From positions 1-60,737 of the forward strand of contig JAMDDH010000046.1 of the NCBI GenBank assembly GCA_023488885.1: a stretch of DNA of 60,737 bases, written 5' to 3'. The stretch is from Thermoplasmatota archaeon. Lineage in GTDB: Archaea > Thermoplasmatota > Thermoplasmata > Thermoplasmatales > Thermoplasmataceae. Under the pieces are notes generated by a model, which saw nothing but the letters and a program-made list of their open reading frames with translations, was not told the DNA's origin and searched no databases. Every line of letters begins with the position of its first letter. The stretch's first letter is position 1. Below, piece by piece: positions 52,689-60,737 of this stretch. The position numbers and the translations under genes were made by a program.

Positions 52689-53930
52689 TTACAGCTGATT
52701 AAGCCCCGAATCCTTTCTCTCAGAAGACATGCTACGGAAAACCATCAGGAATATGATTGCGAAGCCAATGCTTATGAGTGAGATGGCAACCCATGAGAAA
52801 CTTGGAGTTTGTACAGTAGCTGCGAGCAATACGGTTCCGAATATGGGCCTGAATGGGTTGATGAGACTTGCGATTGATGAATTGAATCCAAGGTATGCGC
52901 CTCTCTTATCTTCCGGGGCAATTTTTGTAATTAATGATTCAGTTGCGGGGGATGTCATGTTCTCTCCGATCGTGAGCAGCACAACGGCCAGCCCTATGAT
53001 TAAATATACCGATGAACCCGCAAACACCATGTATGCAGTGGCATACAACACGAGACCAACTATGATCCTTCTCGAATCCCTGATTTTAGTCAATAACAGG
53101 TTTACAGGTCTCTGCCCGAAAATCACTACTGCAGTATTTATTGCAAACAGCATGGTTATGCTAAAGGTATCGTAGTGATTTACTGAAGACATATACAATG
53201 GAGTCAGTGCGCTTTCAAACATTCCCGTGAAAAACCATGTAATTGAGGTCATTATAGCTATTGCAATGAAAAATCCGTCCCTGTATGGAATGAAGATCCT
53301 GTTACCTTCTGCTGGAACAGCATAACCACTGGTGATACTTTTCGAGGTCTCGGGAATCTGCAAATAGTAAATAGTCCCCTCGACTGCATATCCGGCAACT
53401 GACATCAGGAAGACATACGAGTAATTCAATTGTGACAGGAATCCTCCCAACACCAGTCCGACTCCTATCCCAACGTTGGAAGCTATTCTGAGTGCACTAA
53501 ATCCTGAGATTCTTTCCGCATTGGAGGTGACGTCAGATATTATGGAACTCATAGTTACATATTGTAAAGACTGTATCGGCCCCGCAATGATAAAAAGGCC
53601 AATTATTGGAATAATTTCAGAATTGGAATAGAGAAGCAAAAAGAGTGAAAAAGATATGGCGCACATTATCCAGGGTATGACTACCGCCATGCTCCGTCTT
53701 CCGAACCTGTCCAGAAGATTGCCTCCCATTATGGACACTGGTACGCTGACCAGCCCTGCCAGCATGAATATGATGCCTATATCTATAAAAGAAAGCGACC
53801 TGACCTCATTGAGGTAAACTGTCATTATAACCCAGATTACGTACTGACCAGCGTCACGAACGAATGCTCCCAGAGACAGATTTCGTATGATCCTGTTGGA
53901 CGATCCACCATTATTTTTGGAAGAAATCAT
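52689..53930 (-). CDS. Major facilitator superfamily transporter
   Basis: 413 residues with 12 TM helices in the usual two bundles. The A motif-like loop GGNLLDRFGRRS follows TM2, and a weaker copy is in the second half (RPVNLLLTKIRDSRR). The substrate is not evident; drug or sugar efflux families share this layout. Located divergent from the ChrB-like gene, 123 nt apart. Confidence 0.88.
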   Translation of the reverse strand: MISSKNNGGSSNRIIRNLSLGAFVRDAGQYVIWVIMTVYLNEVRSLSFIDIGIIFMLAGLVSVPVSIMGGNLLDRFGRRSMAVVIPWIMCAISFSLFLLLYSNSEIIPIIGLFIIAGPIQSLQYVTMSSIISDVTSNAERISGFSALRIASNVGIGVGLVLGGFLSQLNYSYVFLMSVAGYAVEGTIYYLQIPETSKSITSGYAVPAEGNRIFIPYRDGFFIAIAIMTSITWFFTGMFESALTPLYMSSVNHYDTFSITMLFAINTAVVIFGQRPVNLLLTKIRDSRRIIVGLVLYATAYMVFAGSSVYLIIGLAVVLLTIGENMTSPATESLITKIAPEDKRGAYLGFNSSIASLINPFRPIFGTVLLAATVQTPSFSWVAISLISIGFAIIFLMVFRSMSSERKDSGLNQL

Positions 53931-54053
53931 AAAAATTTATTTCCTGTGGTCAGCGAATATATTGTCAAGAACACGCACAGAGAAGGTCTCCATTGGAACA
54001 TGCTACAAGATATGAATTATTTTAATTAACTGTCGCTTACTATACGGATTGAG

Positions 54054-54512
54054 ATGAAGTGGATTACCAGAGAAAAAGCTAAGGTTGACCGGATAGCCTG
54101 CCCGTGGTTAATCAAGAATTTTGTTGACAAGGATGCCCAGTTCCTTTTTGTTCCCAAAGAAAATGTCATGGATACAGCGAAGAAAGAGGGTGCCATCCCA
54201 TTTGATACTCCGGGTGCCGAACTCTTTCATTTCCGGGAAGATGGTATCGAATACGACAGCTTCGATGCAATCATAAAGAAATATGGCCTAAAGGATGAAG
54301 CACTGGACGAACTCGCGCGAATAGTCAGGGGAGCGGACACCAAGATGCCAAATGCACCGCAGGAATCTCCCGGACTTGAAGCCTCTGCACTTGGTTTCAG
54401 GGAAATATGCACAGATGATCACGAAAACATGCGTCTGCAGTTCCCTTACTATGATGCTATGTATGCTTATTGCAAAGGCAAAATGTCAGGTAAATTAAGG
54501 TTAGAACATTGA
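54054..54512 (+). CDS. ChrB C-terminal-type domain protein
   Basis: 152 residues that match the C-terminal domain of chromate-resistance regulator ChrB: WITREKAKVDRIACPWLI, FDTPGAELFHF and a conserved C-terminal DDHENMR. The regulatory N-terminal half of full ChrB is absent, and no chrA is seen nearby. As a stand-alone domain its substrate or partner is unknown. Possibly linked to the divergent MFS gene. Confidence 0.85.
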   Translation: MKWITREKAKVDRIACPWLIKNFVDKDAQFLFVPKENVMDTAKKEGAIPFDTPGAELFHFREDGIEYDSFDAIIKKYGLKDEALDELARIVRGADTKMPNAPQESPGLEASALGFREICTDDHENMRLQFPYYDAMYAYCKGKMSGKLRLEH

Positions 54513-54570
54513 TTTGATCCCTGTAAAAAAATTGAGATCGGAGTAAAGAAAAAAAGGGATTGCCGGATAG

Positions 54571-56034
54571 TTATCCCTGTTCAGCGGGACCGGCATTACC
54601 GGCTTCTGGCAATTCAGCATACATTATATCGGAATAAGCCACTTCTCCGTGTATCTCCATATCTCCTTTCTTCAGCTTCGTCTGATGCTCCTGCAAAGGG
54701 ACTACCAGACCTATGAGCCTCAGGATACTATATGTAACGATGAAGTCATAGGCAACAACAAACAATCCAGCTCCAGCCTGGATACCAAGGAGACTCAGAT
54801 TGCCGTAGAGAGCCCCAGTCAGTCCGGGATCTATGTACTGTGTGACGTTCGGATCTGCGAAAACTCCGGTCAATATACCTCCAACCAGGCCTGCAACGGC
54901 GTGGGTGCTGAATACTCCCAGAGAATCGTCGATCTTGAAGAGCGGCTCAACCTTGTACAGGAAGATCCACGGTATTATGCCTGATGCCAATCCGATACAC
55001 ATAGCACCTATTCCATTCACATATCCTGCTGCCGGAGTAATTGCGACAAGCCCGGTGATTGCCCCGCTTGTGGCCCCTATCAGAGTGGGTTTTCCAAGGA
55101 ATTTGTAATCCATCAGCATCCATGCAACAGCGCTCACTGCTGCGGTGAAGTTTGTGTTCAGCACTGCTATGGATGCATCAATCGTGCTTCCTCCGGGGTC
55201 CCCTCCGTTGAATCCCGCCCAGCCCATCCAGATAAGTCCTGATCCTGCCATCACCAGCATGAGGCTGTGAGGATCAATCTTTTTCTGTTTATGTGTTCTC
55301 GGCCCGATTGCGAGCGCTGCAGCAAGGGCACCGACTCCGGCACCCACATGGATCACATACCCTCCTGAGAAATCCACTGCCCCCAGCTGATTCAACCATC
55401 CTCCCGCGAACAGCCAATATGCTACTGGACTGTAGACAAGTATTGACCAGATCGGCACAAACAACAGCCATGCCTTGAAGTTCATCCTTTCTATAACTCC
55501 TCCTACAAGGAGTACTGGTGTTATTGCAGCAAATACAAACTGAAAGAACACAAAAGTTGCATTTGGAATTGCAAGCGTTGATGCAGCGGGACCGTATGTG
55601 GTCTGGGATGCCATAAACCAGCCGGGGAATGTCGGAGCCAGGGTTCCGAGGATACCGTAGCCATCGATACTAACAGATGCAGGACCGAAACCCAGATTGT
55701 AGCCGAAAATAATCCACGTGACCATTACGGAAGCAAATGCATAGAGTACCATCAGTGCAGTATTGACTGCATATTTCTTTCTTGTAAGTCCCGCATAGTA
55801 AAGAGCAACTCCGGGAATACTCTGCAGTCCTACAAGTGTGGCTGCAGTCAGCATCCATGAGTTATCACCATGACTCAGCCAGGGAGCACTGCCAATGAAT
55901 GGAGTCACAGTGGCACCCAAATGAGACATTTGCGAATCTCTCACCATGAAGAGTGCGAAAAATGCCGCTACCATGGCAAGTGCTGTCACAAGCGCTATAT
56001 TCTTCAAATTAAGATGTTTGCTACTCATTATCAT
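54571..56034 (-). CDS. amt: Ammonium transporter
   Basis: 487 residues, 11 TM helices plus an N-terminal hydrophobic segment. The twin-His pore is [10 protein letters not shown] and [13 protein letters not shown]. Takes up NH4+/NH3. No glnK gene is adjacent on either side, unusual for archaeal amt. TATA-rich tract (TATAAATTATATATAATC, minus strand, about 56045-56062) lies just upstream, fitting a leaderless mRNA. Confidence 0.94.
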   Translation of the reverse strand: MIMSSKHLNLKNIALVTALAMVAAFFALFMVRDSQMSHLGATVTPFIGSAPWLSHGDNSWMLTAATLVGLQSIPGVALYYAGLTRKKYAVNTALMVLYAFASVMVTWIIFGYNLGFGPASVSIDGYGILGTLAPTFPGWFMASQTTYGPAASTLAIPNATFVFFQFVFAAITPVLLVGGVIERMNFKAWLLFVPIWSILVYSPVAYWLFAGGWLNQLGAVDFSGGYVIHVGAGVGALAAALAIGPRTHKQKKIDPHSLMLVMAGSGLIWMGWAGFNGGDPGGSTIDASIAVLNTNFTAAVSAVAWMLMDYKFLGKPTLIGATSGAITGLVAITPAAGYVNGIGAMCIGLASGIIPWIFLYKVEPLFKIDDSLGVFSTHAVAGLVGGILTGVFADPNVTQYIDPGLTGALYGNLSLLGIQAGAGLFVVAYDFIVTYSILRLIGLVVPLQEHQTKLKKGDMEIHGEVAYSDIMYAELPEAGNAGPAEQG

Positions 56035-56403
56035 GGGGTTTAAGATTATATATAATTTATAGTTTCACTCTGATATGTTTACATTATGTCGATATTAACT
56101 GAATGGAGCGCCTAATTGTCTTAACTATGTGTCGTTCACTTATGTTTTCGATATATTTAATCATATATTTAGGCAAATTGTAATTTAGAATTCTGGATTT
56201 CAGTAAATATCAGGTATTTATTTATGAAACGGGAATGGCGGACGATCCGTTTTTTGAATTTTTATCTCTAAAATACCGTATAATTGAAATATTTGACAAT
56301 GGTTCTATCTTCATTCCGCTGTAATGTAGCATCTTCCACCATATTTTTCGCACCTAAGTGGCAATTAATAAATAGAGAATATCCATGTGAAGGTTGGCAA
56401 GAT

Positions 56404-57342
56404 ATGAACGATTTCGTGGAATTTCTGGATTATGAATGCGTATTAAGCATTCCACCGGACATCATTGGTGAAACGCTTCCGGCAATGCAGATTTCAGAAA
56501 AGTTCAAGATATTTGCCCTTGGTTCCCTTAGGATTCTTGATGATAACGTCGAGCTGACATATCACATAGCCGACTCTCCGGAAAAGGACCGGGAACTTAC
56601 CATATTCCTGCACACTATTGGCGCTTCACTCGCAAATGGTGTATGGGAAATAAAGATAACGAGCAGTGAATATGAACCTCTGAATATTTTCAGGAAGCTG
56701 TCTTTGATAGAATCTGTTGTGATAGGACCGCTGTATCTGGATAGCGGAGTCCGATATTTTGCTTTCAGGTTCCACAGCAGTCATCTGGAGAGAGTTTCGA
56801 CACTCCTGATAGAAATGATGAATGCCTTTTCTGGGATGCATATTGAATATCTTGGCCGGAACAGGGGAATGAATGCCCAGATGGCGAAATTCTTCGACAA
56901 GGTTGAAATGACCACGGTTCATTTCGATATGAGCCTGCCAGCTGTGAAAAATGAGGGTGCTTCTGATCGAAAGCACATTTCTTGGGTCAGGGAGAGAAGA
57001 TACAATGGTGAGCTCAGCCATATCAGTTTCCTTTATAACTCCATGGAAAAGCCTTCACACAGGGAAAATGTCAGGTTTATAAATGATGCACTCTTTGAGA
57101 AGATAACCAAGAGCGAAGTTATAGGTTACCTCTCAAGACGGTTAGATGAGGAAGGCGTTGTCAGGATCAGGGTTACGAGCAGTGGTCACGGCCATGTAAT
57201 AAGCAACTGGTTAACAATCATGGAGACGAATCTAAGGGCTTGTCTCTCCATCCTTAACGAGACTTCCAAGAGATTCCCCGCGATAGATCTTGTACTGGCA
57301 GAAGTATATAAGCCCGGTTCAGGTCAACGTAGTGTTAGTTGA
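56404..57342 (+). CDS. Unknown cytoplasmic protein
   Basis: 312 residues from this start. Not recognised. It consists of alternating beta/alpha segments in what may be two related halves (VELTYHIADSPEKDRELTI, and later KHISWVRERRYNGELSHISF). No HTH, TM or catalytic motif is clear. The frame is open from TTG 56284, but the first 40 codons read unlike protein. A TATA-like ATTAATAAAT at about 56365-56374 supports ATG 56404 (with AAGG before it). Divergent from amt. Confidence 0.65.
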   Translation: MNDFVEFLDYECVLSIPPDIIGETLPAMQISEKFKIFALGSLRILDDNVELTYHIADSPEKDRELTIFLHTIGASLANGVWEIKITSSEYEPLNIFRKLSLIESVVIGPLYLDSGVRYFAFRFHSSHLERVSTLLIEMMNAFSGMHIEYLGRNRGMNAQMAKFFDKVEMTTVHFDMSLPAVKNEGASDRKHISWVRERRYNGELSHISFLYNSMEKPSHRENVRFINDALFEKITKSEVIGYLSRRLDEEGVVRIRVTSSGHGHVISNWLTIMETNLRACLSILNETSKRFPAIDLVLAEVYKPGSGQRSVS

Positions 57343-57385
57343 CAGGCTGCTTTCGATTTCGAGTGGTCACTGCAGGAATAGAGGT

Positions 57386-58456
57386 TTATTTTGCGGAAAC
57401 GGATCGGCTGAATTTACCCCTCTCTCCCAGGATTATATTTAACTGGAAGCCGCATGATAGGCACTTGCCGTCTCCCGTAATTTTCAGGCTGACAGTTCTG
57501 AGCATGTCTCTTTCCACACACAAAGATCCGCATTCAGGACAGTAGGTATTCTGGTATTTGCTTCCCGGGACGTTTCCTATGTAAACGTATTTCATCTCTT
57601 CCTCTCTGGCAATGCGATAATGGCTGATCAAAATCTCATATGGGGTCGGAGGGAGATTTATGAGCCGGTAGTCAGGATGGAACCTGAGGAAGCTGATTGG
57701 CATATCATCCCCGAAGATGTCCCTTACTTTTTTCACCATTCTCCTTGCCTCATTCTGATCGTCACCGATCTCCGGTATAACCAAGTCGGTGACCTCTACA
57801 TGCATTTTCGCCTTCTTCATTTCCTCCAGAGAATCGAAGATAACGTCAGAATCCGGGACAGAAATATAACGCCGGTAGAATTCCACGGATGCATTTCCCT
57901 TGAAGTCAACGGTTATGCAGTCAAGGAAATTGCTGATGTACCGGATCGATTCACTGGTTTCATATCCGTTTGACACAAATATGTTAATCATGCCTTTTTC
58001 CCGAGCCAGCATTCCTATCTCACCGGCAAATTCCGAAAAAATGGTGGGTTCATTGTAAGTAAACGCTATTCCGTCACACTCCCTGGCAACAGCGTCTGAG
58101 GCGATGTCCTTGGAAGTCATGGGAATGCCGACGTCCTGTCTCCTCTGACTAATGTCGTAGTTCTGGCAAAACTGGCACGCAAAATCACAGCCTGCAGTTC
58201 CGATGGAGTATATCCTGTATCCCGGATACATGTGCAATACCGGCTTCTTCTCTATGGGATCAACCTGGATAGCCAGAGGTTTCCCGTAAACAAGAAGATA
58301 GAGTTTACCGTCGATATTCTTGCGCACTCCGCAAAAACCGGTCTGTCCCGTTTTCAACGTGCAGTATCTCCTGCAAGCCGTGCATCGCACGCTTCCGCCC
58401 GGCAACGGAACGAAAAGGGAGGCTTCGTTCATCAGATTAACATGCAGTTCTGACAC
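57386..58456 (-). CDS. amrS: AmmeMemoRadiSam system radical SAM protein (AmrS)
   Basis: 356 residues. The N-terminal Cys4 site is C-x2-C-x3-C and Cys42; the radical SAM cluster is CDFACQFC (Cys90, 94, 97), then a C-terminal zinc-ribbon pair (CPECG and CLSCG). Third member of the trio with Memo and AMMECR1; the system's substrate is unknown. 20 nt downstream of the memo gene. Confidence 0.93.
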   Translation of the reverse strand: MSELHVNLMNEASLFVPLPGGSVRCTACRRYCTLKTGQTGFCGVRKNIDGKLYLLVYGKPLAIQVDPIEKKPVLHMYPGYRIYSIGTAGCDFACQFCQNYDISQRRQDVGIPMTSKDIASDAVARECDGIAFTYNEPTIFSEFAGEIGMLAREKGMINIFVSNGYETSESIRYISNFLDCITVDFKGNASVEFYRRYISVPDSDVIFDSLEEMKKAKMHVEVTDLVIPEIGDDQNEARRMVKKVRDIFGDDMPISFLRFHPDYRLINLPPTPYEILISHYRIAREEEMKYVYIGNVPGSKYQNTYCPECGSLCVERDMLRTVSLKITGDGKCLSCGFQLNIILGERGKFSRSVSAK

Positions 58457-58476
58457 TAAATGATTGCTAAATTTGG

Positions 58477-59283
58477 TTACACATATGCAAGCATCGAAGG
58501 ATAACCAACTACGGCGTCGTAATCTCCACTCGCTTCACCCGAGGTACTGTGATGCAACGTGATGATCTTTCCTCCAAGTTTCCGGGTCATATTCATAAGG
58601 ACAGCAATTGCACCGTATCCGCACGCAGTAACATGCTCCTTCCTGATGACATCATAGAATTCGTTTACATCAAGTGATTCTATGGCGTTCATGGCGATCT
58701 TGTCCTTCTCCACCACCGTTTCGTGGCTTTCATAATGTGTGAGATCGGATGATACTACGACCACTGATTCGGGTATCATTGGATTTAAGGTGTCAGAAAG
58801 CATCCTCGCAATTTCCGTGTCCTGCCTGCCTAGAACAACAGGAACGAAGTCAAATTTCTCCCCGTACATATGCTGCAGGAACGGTACCTGAACCTCGATG
58901 GAGTGCTCGCCGGAATGGGCTGAGGTGTCTCTACGAACATTGCCTCCTCCTGCTACGACATTAGACAGCCTTTCATTGATTCTTGCGCTGCCAAGAGGGG
59001 TTTTCCAGAATCCGTCTGGATATACTGCTGCGTATGATGGATATCCCTGATGATTCGGGCCGATTATTATGAAGCTTCTCCTGTCCTGTTCCCTGATTGC
59101 GGCATAGGAATGTGTTGCAGTCAGTCCTGAATAAATCCATCCTGCATGCGGGACCACGATTCCTATAATTCTACCAGGAACACTTGCTGGCTTGACCATG
59201 CCGAAAAATCTTTCCAGCATCGACTTCACTTCTTCCGGACTGCGCGGGTAGAAGAGGCCACTGACAGCAGGTGATCTTTCCAT
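58477..59283 (-). CDS. amrB: Memo-family protein (AmmeMemoRadiSam system protein B)
   Basis: 268 residues from ATG 59283 (MERSPAVSGLFYP), the conserved N terminus; upstream frame to 59400 is not conserved. Conserved segments: VVPHAGWIYSG, HSGEHSIEVQVPFLQ, SSDLTHYESHE and the reactive Cys in TACGYGAIAVL. Memo-like proteins bind copper or act in redox chemistry. Cotranscribed with amrS; AMMECR1 is divergent. Confidence 0.92.
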   Translation of the reverse strand: MERSPAVSGLFYPRSPEEVKSMLERFFGMVKPASVPGRIIGIVVPHAGWIYSGLTATHSYAAIREQDRRSFIIIGPNHQGYPSYAAVYPDGFWKTPLGSARINERLSNVVAGGGNVRRDTSAHSGEHSIEVQVPFLQHMYGEKFDFVPVVLGRQDTEIARMLSDTLNPMIPESVVVVSSDLTHYESHETVVEKDKIAMNAIESLDVNEFYDVIRKEHVTACGYGAIAVLMNMTRKLGGKIITLHHSTSGEASGDYDAVVGYPSMLAYV

Positions 59284-59402
59284 GTCTGACCATGATCTGT
59301 ATCTTAATGTTATTTTCCTAACATCATTTTCTTTTCTGTTACATTGTTTCGTGAACAAAATGACAGGATTGGCAATACGTATTAACCCGTACAGGATCAT
59401 TC

Positions 59403-59999
59403 ATGCATATGACCGGAAAGCCGCCGGAGGCAATTGAGATACCTGATAAAATAGAAGGCGAGGATACTGGAAGTTATCTAAGGAAGCTGGCAAGGAGGTC
59501 AATAGAGGCCCATTTTACAGGAGAGTCGTCTAAAGATGAAGTCAAGGATCATTCTCTGGATCAAAAGGCAGGCGTATTTGTAACTCTCAAAAAATCAGGG
59601 GAGCTGAGAGGATGTATCGGGTTTCCCCTTCCACGATATTCCATAAGAGATGGAATTAAAAAAGCAGCGGTCTATGCCGCGACTGAAGATCCCAGATTCC
59701 CGCGGGTGAGAAAGGATGAAATGAAGGACATTGAAATCGAGGTAAGCCTTCTGACACCGCCAGAAGACGTGGAAATAAAGACTGAAACAGACCTTTCCAA
59801 GCTTAAGATTGGCCGCGACGGATTAATCATATCAAACGACTATACTTCAGGGCTTCTCCTGCCACAGGTAGCCACAGAATATAATCTTACAGCCCGAGAA
59901 TTCATTGAGGCTACATGCGAGAAAGCAGGTCTTCCCAGAGGCGAATGGAAAAGACCAGGCGTCCGGGTCCAGATATTCAGGGCCGTTGTTTTTGAATGA
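59403..59999 (+). CDS. amrA: AMMECR1-family protein (AmmeMemoRadiSam system protein A)
   Basis: 198 residues with the family's invariant RGCIGFPLP motif, EDPRFPRV and the C-terminal GVRVQIFRA. Function unknown. It is 119 nt from memo, on the other strand, completing the trio. Start at ATG 59403. Confidence 0.93.
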   Translation: MHMTGKPPEAIEIPDKIEGEDTGSYLRKLARRSIEAHFTGESSKDEVKDHSLDQKAGVFVTLKKSGELRGCIGFPLPRYSIRDGIKKAAVYAATEDPRFPRVRKDEMKDIEIEVSLLTPPEDVEIKTETDLSKLKIGRDGLIISNDYTSGLLLPQVATEYNLTAREFIEATCEKAGLPRGEWKRPGVRVQIFRAVVFE

Positions 60000-60096
60000 G
60001 TTTTCCATAAATGTTCAGCCCGCCTGCGTCTCCTGAATTTTTTGTTATTTGGCTTGTGAAAACCTTCATAAGTTGATGAATTGTATAATCAGCATC

Positions 60097-60737
60097 ATGA
60101 TAGATGAAACTAAGGAGATTACTTATTTTGAGTTCTGTGGAGAGATAAACACCATGACAACGCTGAACGCAGCCAGAAGACGATGCAATGAACTGGGCAT
60201 CCGTGACGTTATTATAGCTTCGGAAACAGGAAGAAGCGCAATCAAAGCCCTTGAGGTCTTCAATGATGACGGGATTAGAATTACCGTCGTGACACACTAT
60301 CCTTCCAGAACTTGGGGGCCAAAGGGCGAAATACCAATCGGCCTGAATAGAAAGGAATATTCAGAATTCAGGAAGATACTTGAAGAAAACGGAGTTAAAA
60401 TAATTCAGGGCACACGACCGTTTGCCCCTCCTACTAGAGGCATCCAGTGGGATTATCCTGTCGCTGACGCCATGATCGATTACACTCTCGAACTTTTCAG
60501 CTCGGGAACGAAAATTGCAATAGAAACAGCACTGATGGCGACTGATGCGGGGGCTGTAGAGGAGGGTACGGAAATAGTATCGTGCGGAGGGACATTCAAG
60601 GGCCTTGACACTGCACTTGTTGTAAAAACAGCTCACAGTGAGAAATTCTTTAGAAAATTTGAGGTAAGAGAGATAATCACCAAACCCAGGTACAGGACTT
60701 CGTCAGAAAACCAGTGGGACGATGAGAAATGGCATGG
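60097..60737 (+). CDS. Pyruvate kinase C-domain-like protein, 3' truncated by the window
   Basis: 213 codons in frame, running off the right edge. N terminus TYFEFCGEINTMTTLNAARR, ASETGRSAIKAL and IRITVVTHYPSRTWGPKGE resemble the COG1751-type proteins that share the pyruvate kinase alpha/beta domain. Later ALMATDAGAVEEGTEIVSCG is typical of the same family. Not pyruvate kinase itself: there is no TIM-barrel domain. Function of the family is unknown. Confidence 0.8.
   Translation, partial: MIDETKEITYFEFCGEINTMTTLNAARRRCNELGIRDVIIASETGRSAIKALEVFNDDGIRITVVTHYPSRTWGPKGEIPIGLNRKEYSEFRKILEENGVKIIQGTRPFAPPTRGIQWDYPVADAMIDYTLELFSSGTKIAIETALMATDAGAVEEGTEIVSCGGTFKGLDTALVVKTAHSEKFFRKFEVREIITKPRYRTSSENQWDDEKWH

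Noticed and set aside
1-60737. CRISPR arrays, cas genes or rRNA genes.
   Set aside because: No regularly spaced repeats, Cas-like proteins or rRNA sequence recognised by eye.

Overview
The window looks like chromosome from a Thermoplasmata archaeon (Thermoplasmatales-like). The main evidence is an HU-type 'HTa' chromatin protein in place of an archaeal histone, together with archaeal translation and replication genes (aIF2-gamma, ribosomal protein S6e, DnaG-type TOPRIM protein, Nre repair protein). A Kae1-Bud32 fusion, a thermopsin-family acid protease, archaeal TATA boxes and many apparently leaderless starts (including TTG and GTG) point the same way. Gene density is high, with frequent 1-19 nt overlaps. 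I see no CRISPR array, complete insertion sequence or rRNA.

Layout. 1-2 kb: thioesterase 3' end, triosephosphate isomerase, a membrane protein, tRNA-Gly(UCC). 2-4 kb: an arsenic module with ArsM methyltransferase, a small Cys-rich protein and a divergent TrmB-type regulator. 4.1-7.8 kb: the phosphate ABC operon pstSCAB. 8-11.8 kb: histidine ammonia-lyase, a bacterial-type ThrRS with an extra zinc ribbon, and a 51-residue ORF. 11.9-15.3 kb: an ETF/ETF-quinone oxidoreductase operon (fixCXAB). 15.4-20.6 kb: DNA glycosylase, rps6e/aIF2-gamma, Kae1-Bud32 followed by RdgB. 20.6-23.5 kb: spermidine synthase, HTa, an unknown small protein, an endonuclease IV-like protein. 23.7-29 kb: dnaG overlapping a Lon-like AAA+ ATPase without a protease domain, an M61 peptidase, and a regulator with a dyad operator. 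29-31 kb: an aldolase remnant and a DUF4143-type ATPase. 31-37.5 kb: regulators, RlmE, GcvH, ThpR, MarC, and the DUF47/PiT phosphate pair. 37.5-39.6 kb: three unrecognised genes on one strand. 39.7-42.6 kb: Nre plus a SplB-like radical SAM protein, and a phosphoesterase. 42.7-46.7 kb: an SDR protein, then a cyclase/permease/HpcH-aldolase operon. 46.8-49.9 kb: a kinase, PP2C and VWA triad. 50-57 kb: thermopsin, MFS, a ChrB-like domain, Amt, an unknown. 57.4-60 kb: the AmmeMemoRadiSam trio, then the start of a pyruvate-kinase-C-like protein.

How the genes fit together. Phosphate uptake is doubled (Pst and PiT). The Etf/Fix operon and histidine ammonia-lyase suggest heterotrophic growth on amino acids or fatty acids. 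DNA and RNA maintenance genes are spread through the middle. The parts most worth study are the kinase/PP2C/VWA triad with a PH-like kinase N terminus, the DnaG/Lon-like ATPase pair, the Nre/radical SAM pair, two genes that appear to start at CTG in a CTGA overlap, the three-gene unknown cluster, and several strong promoter dyads.
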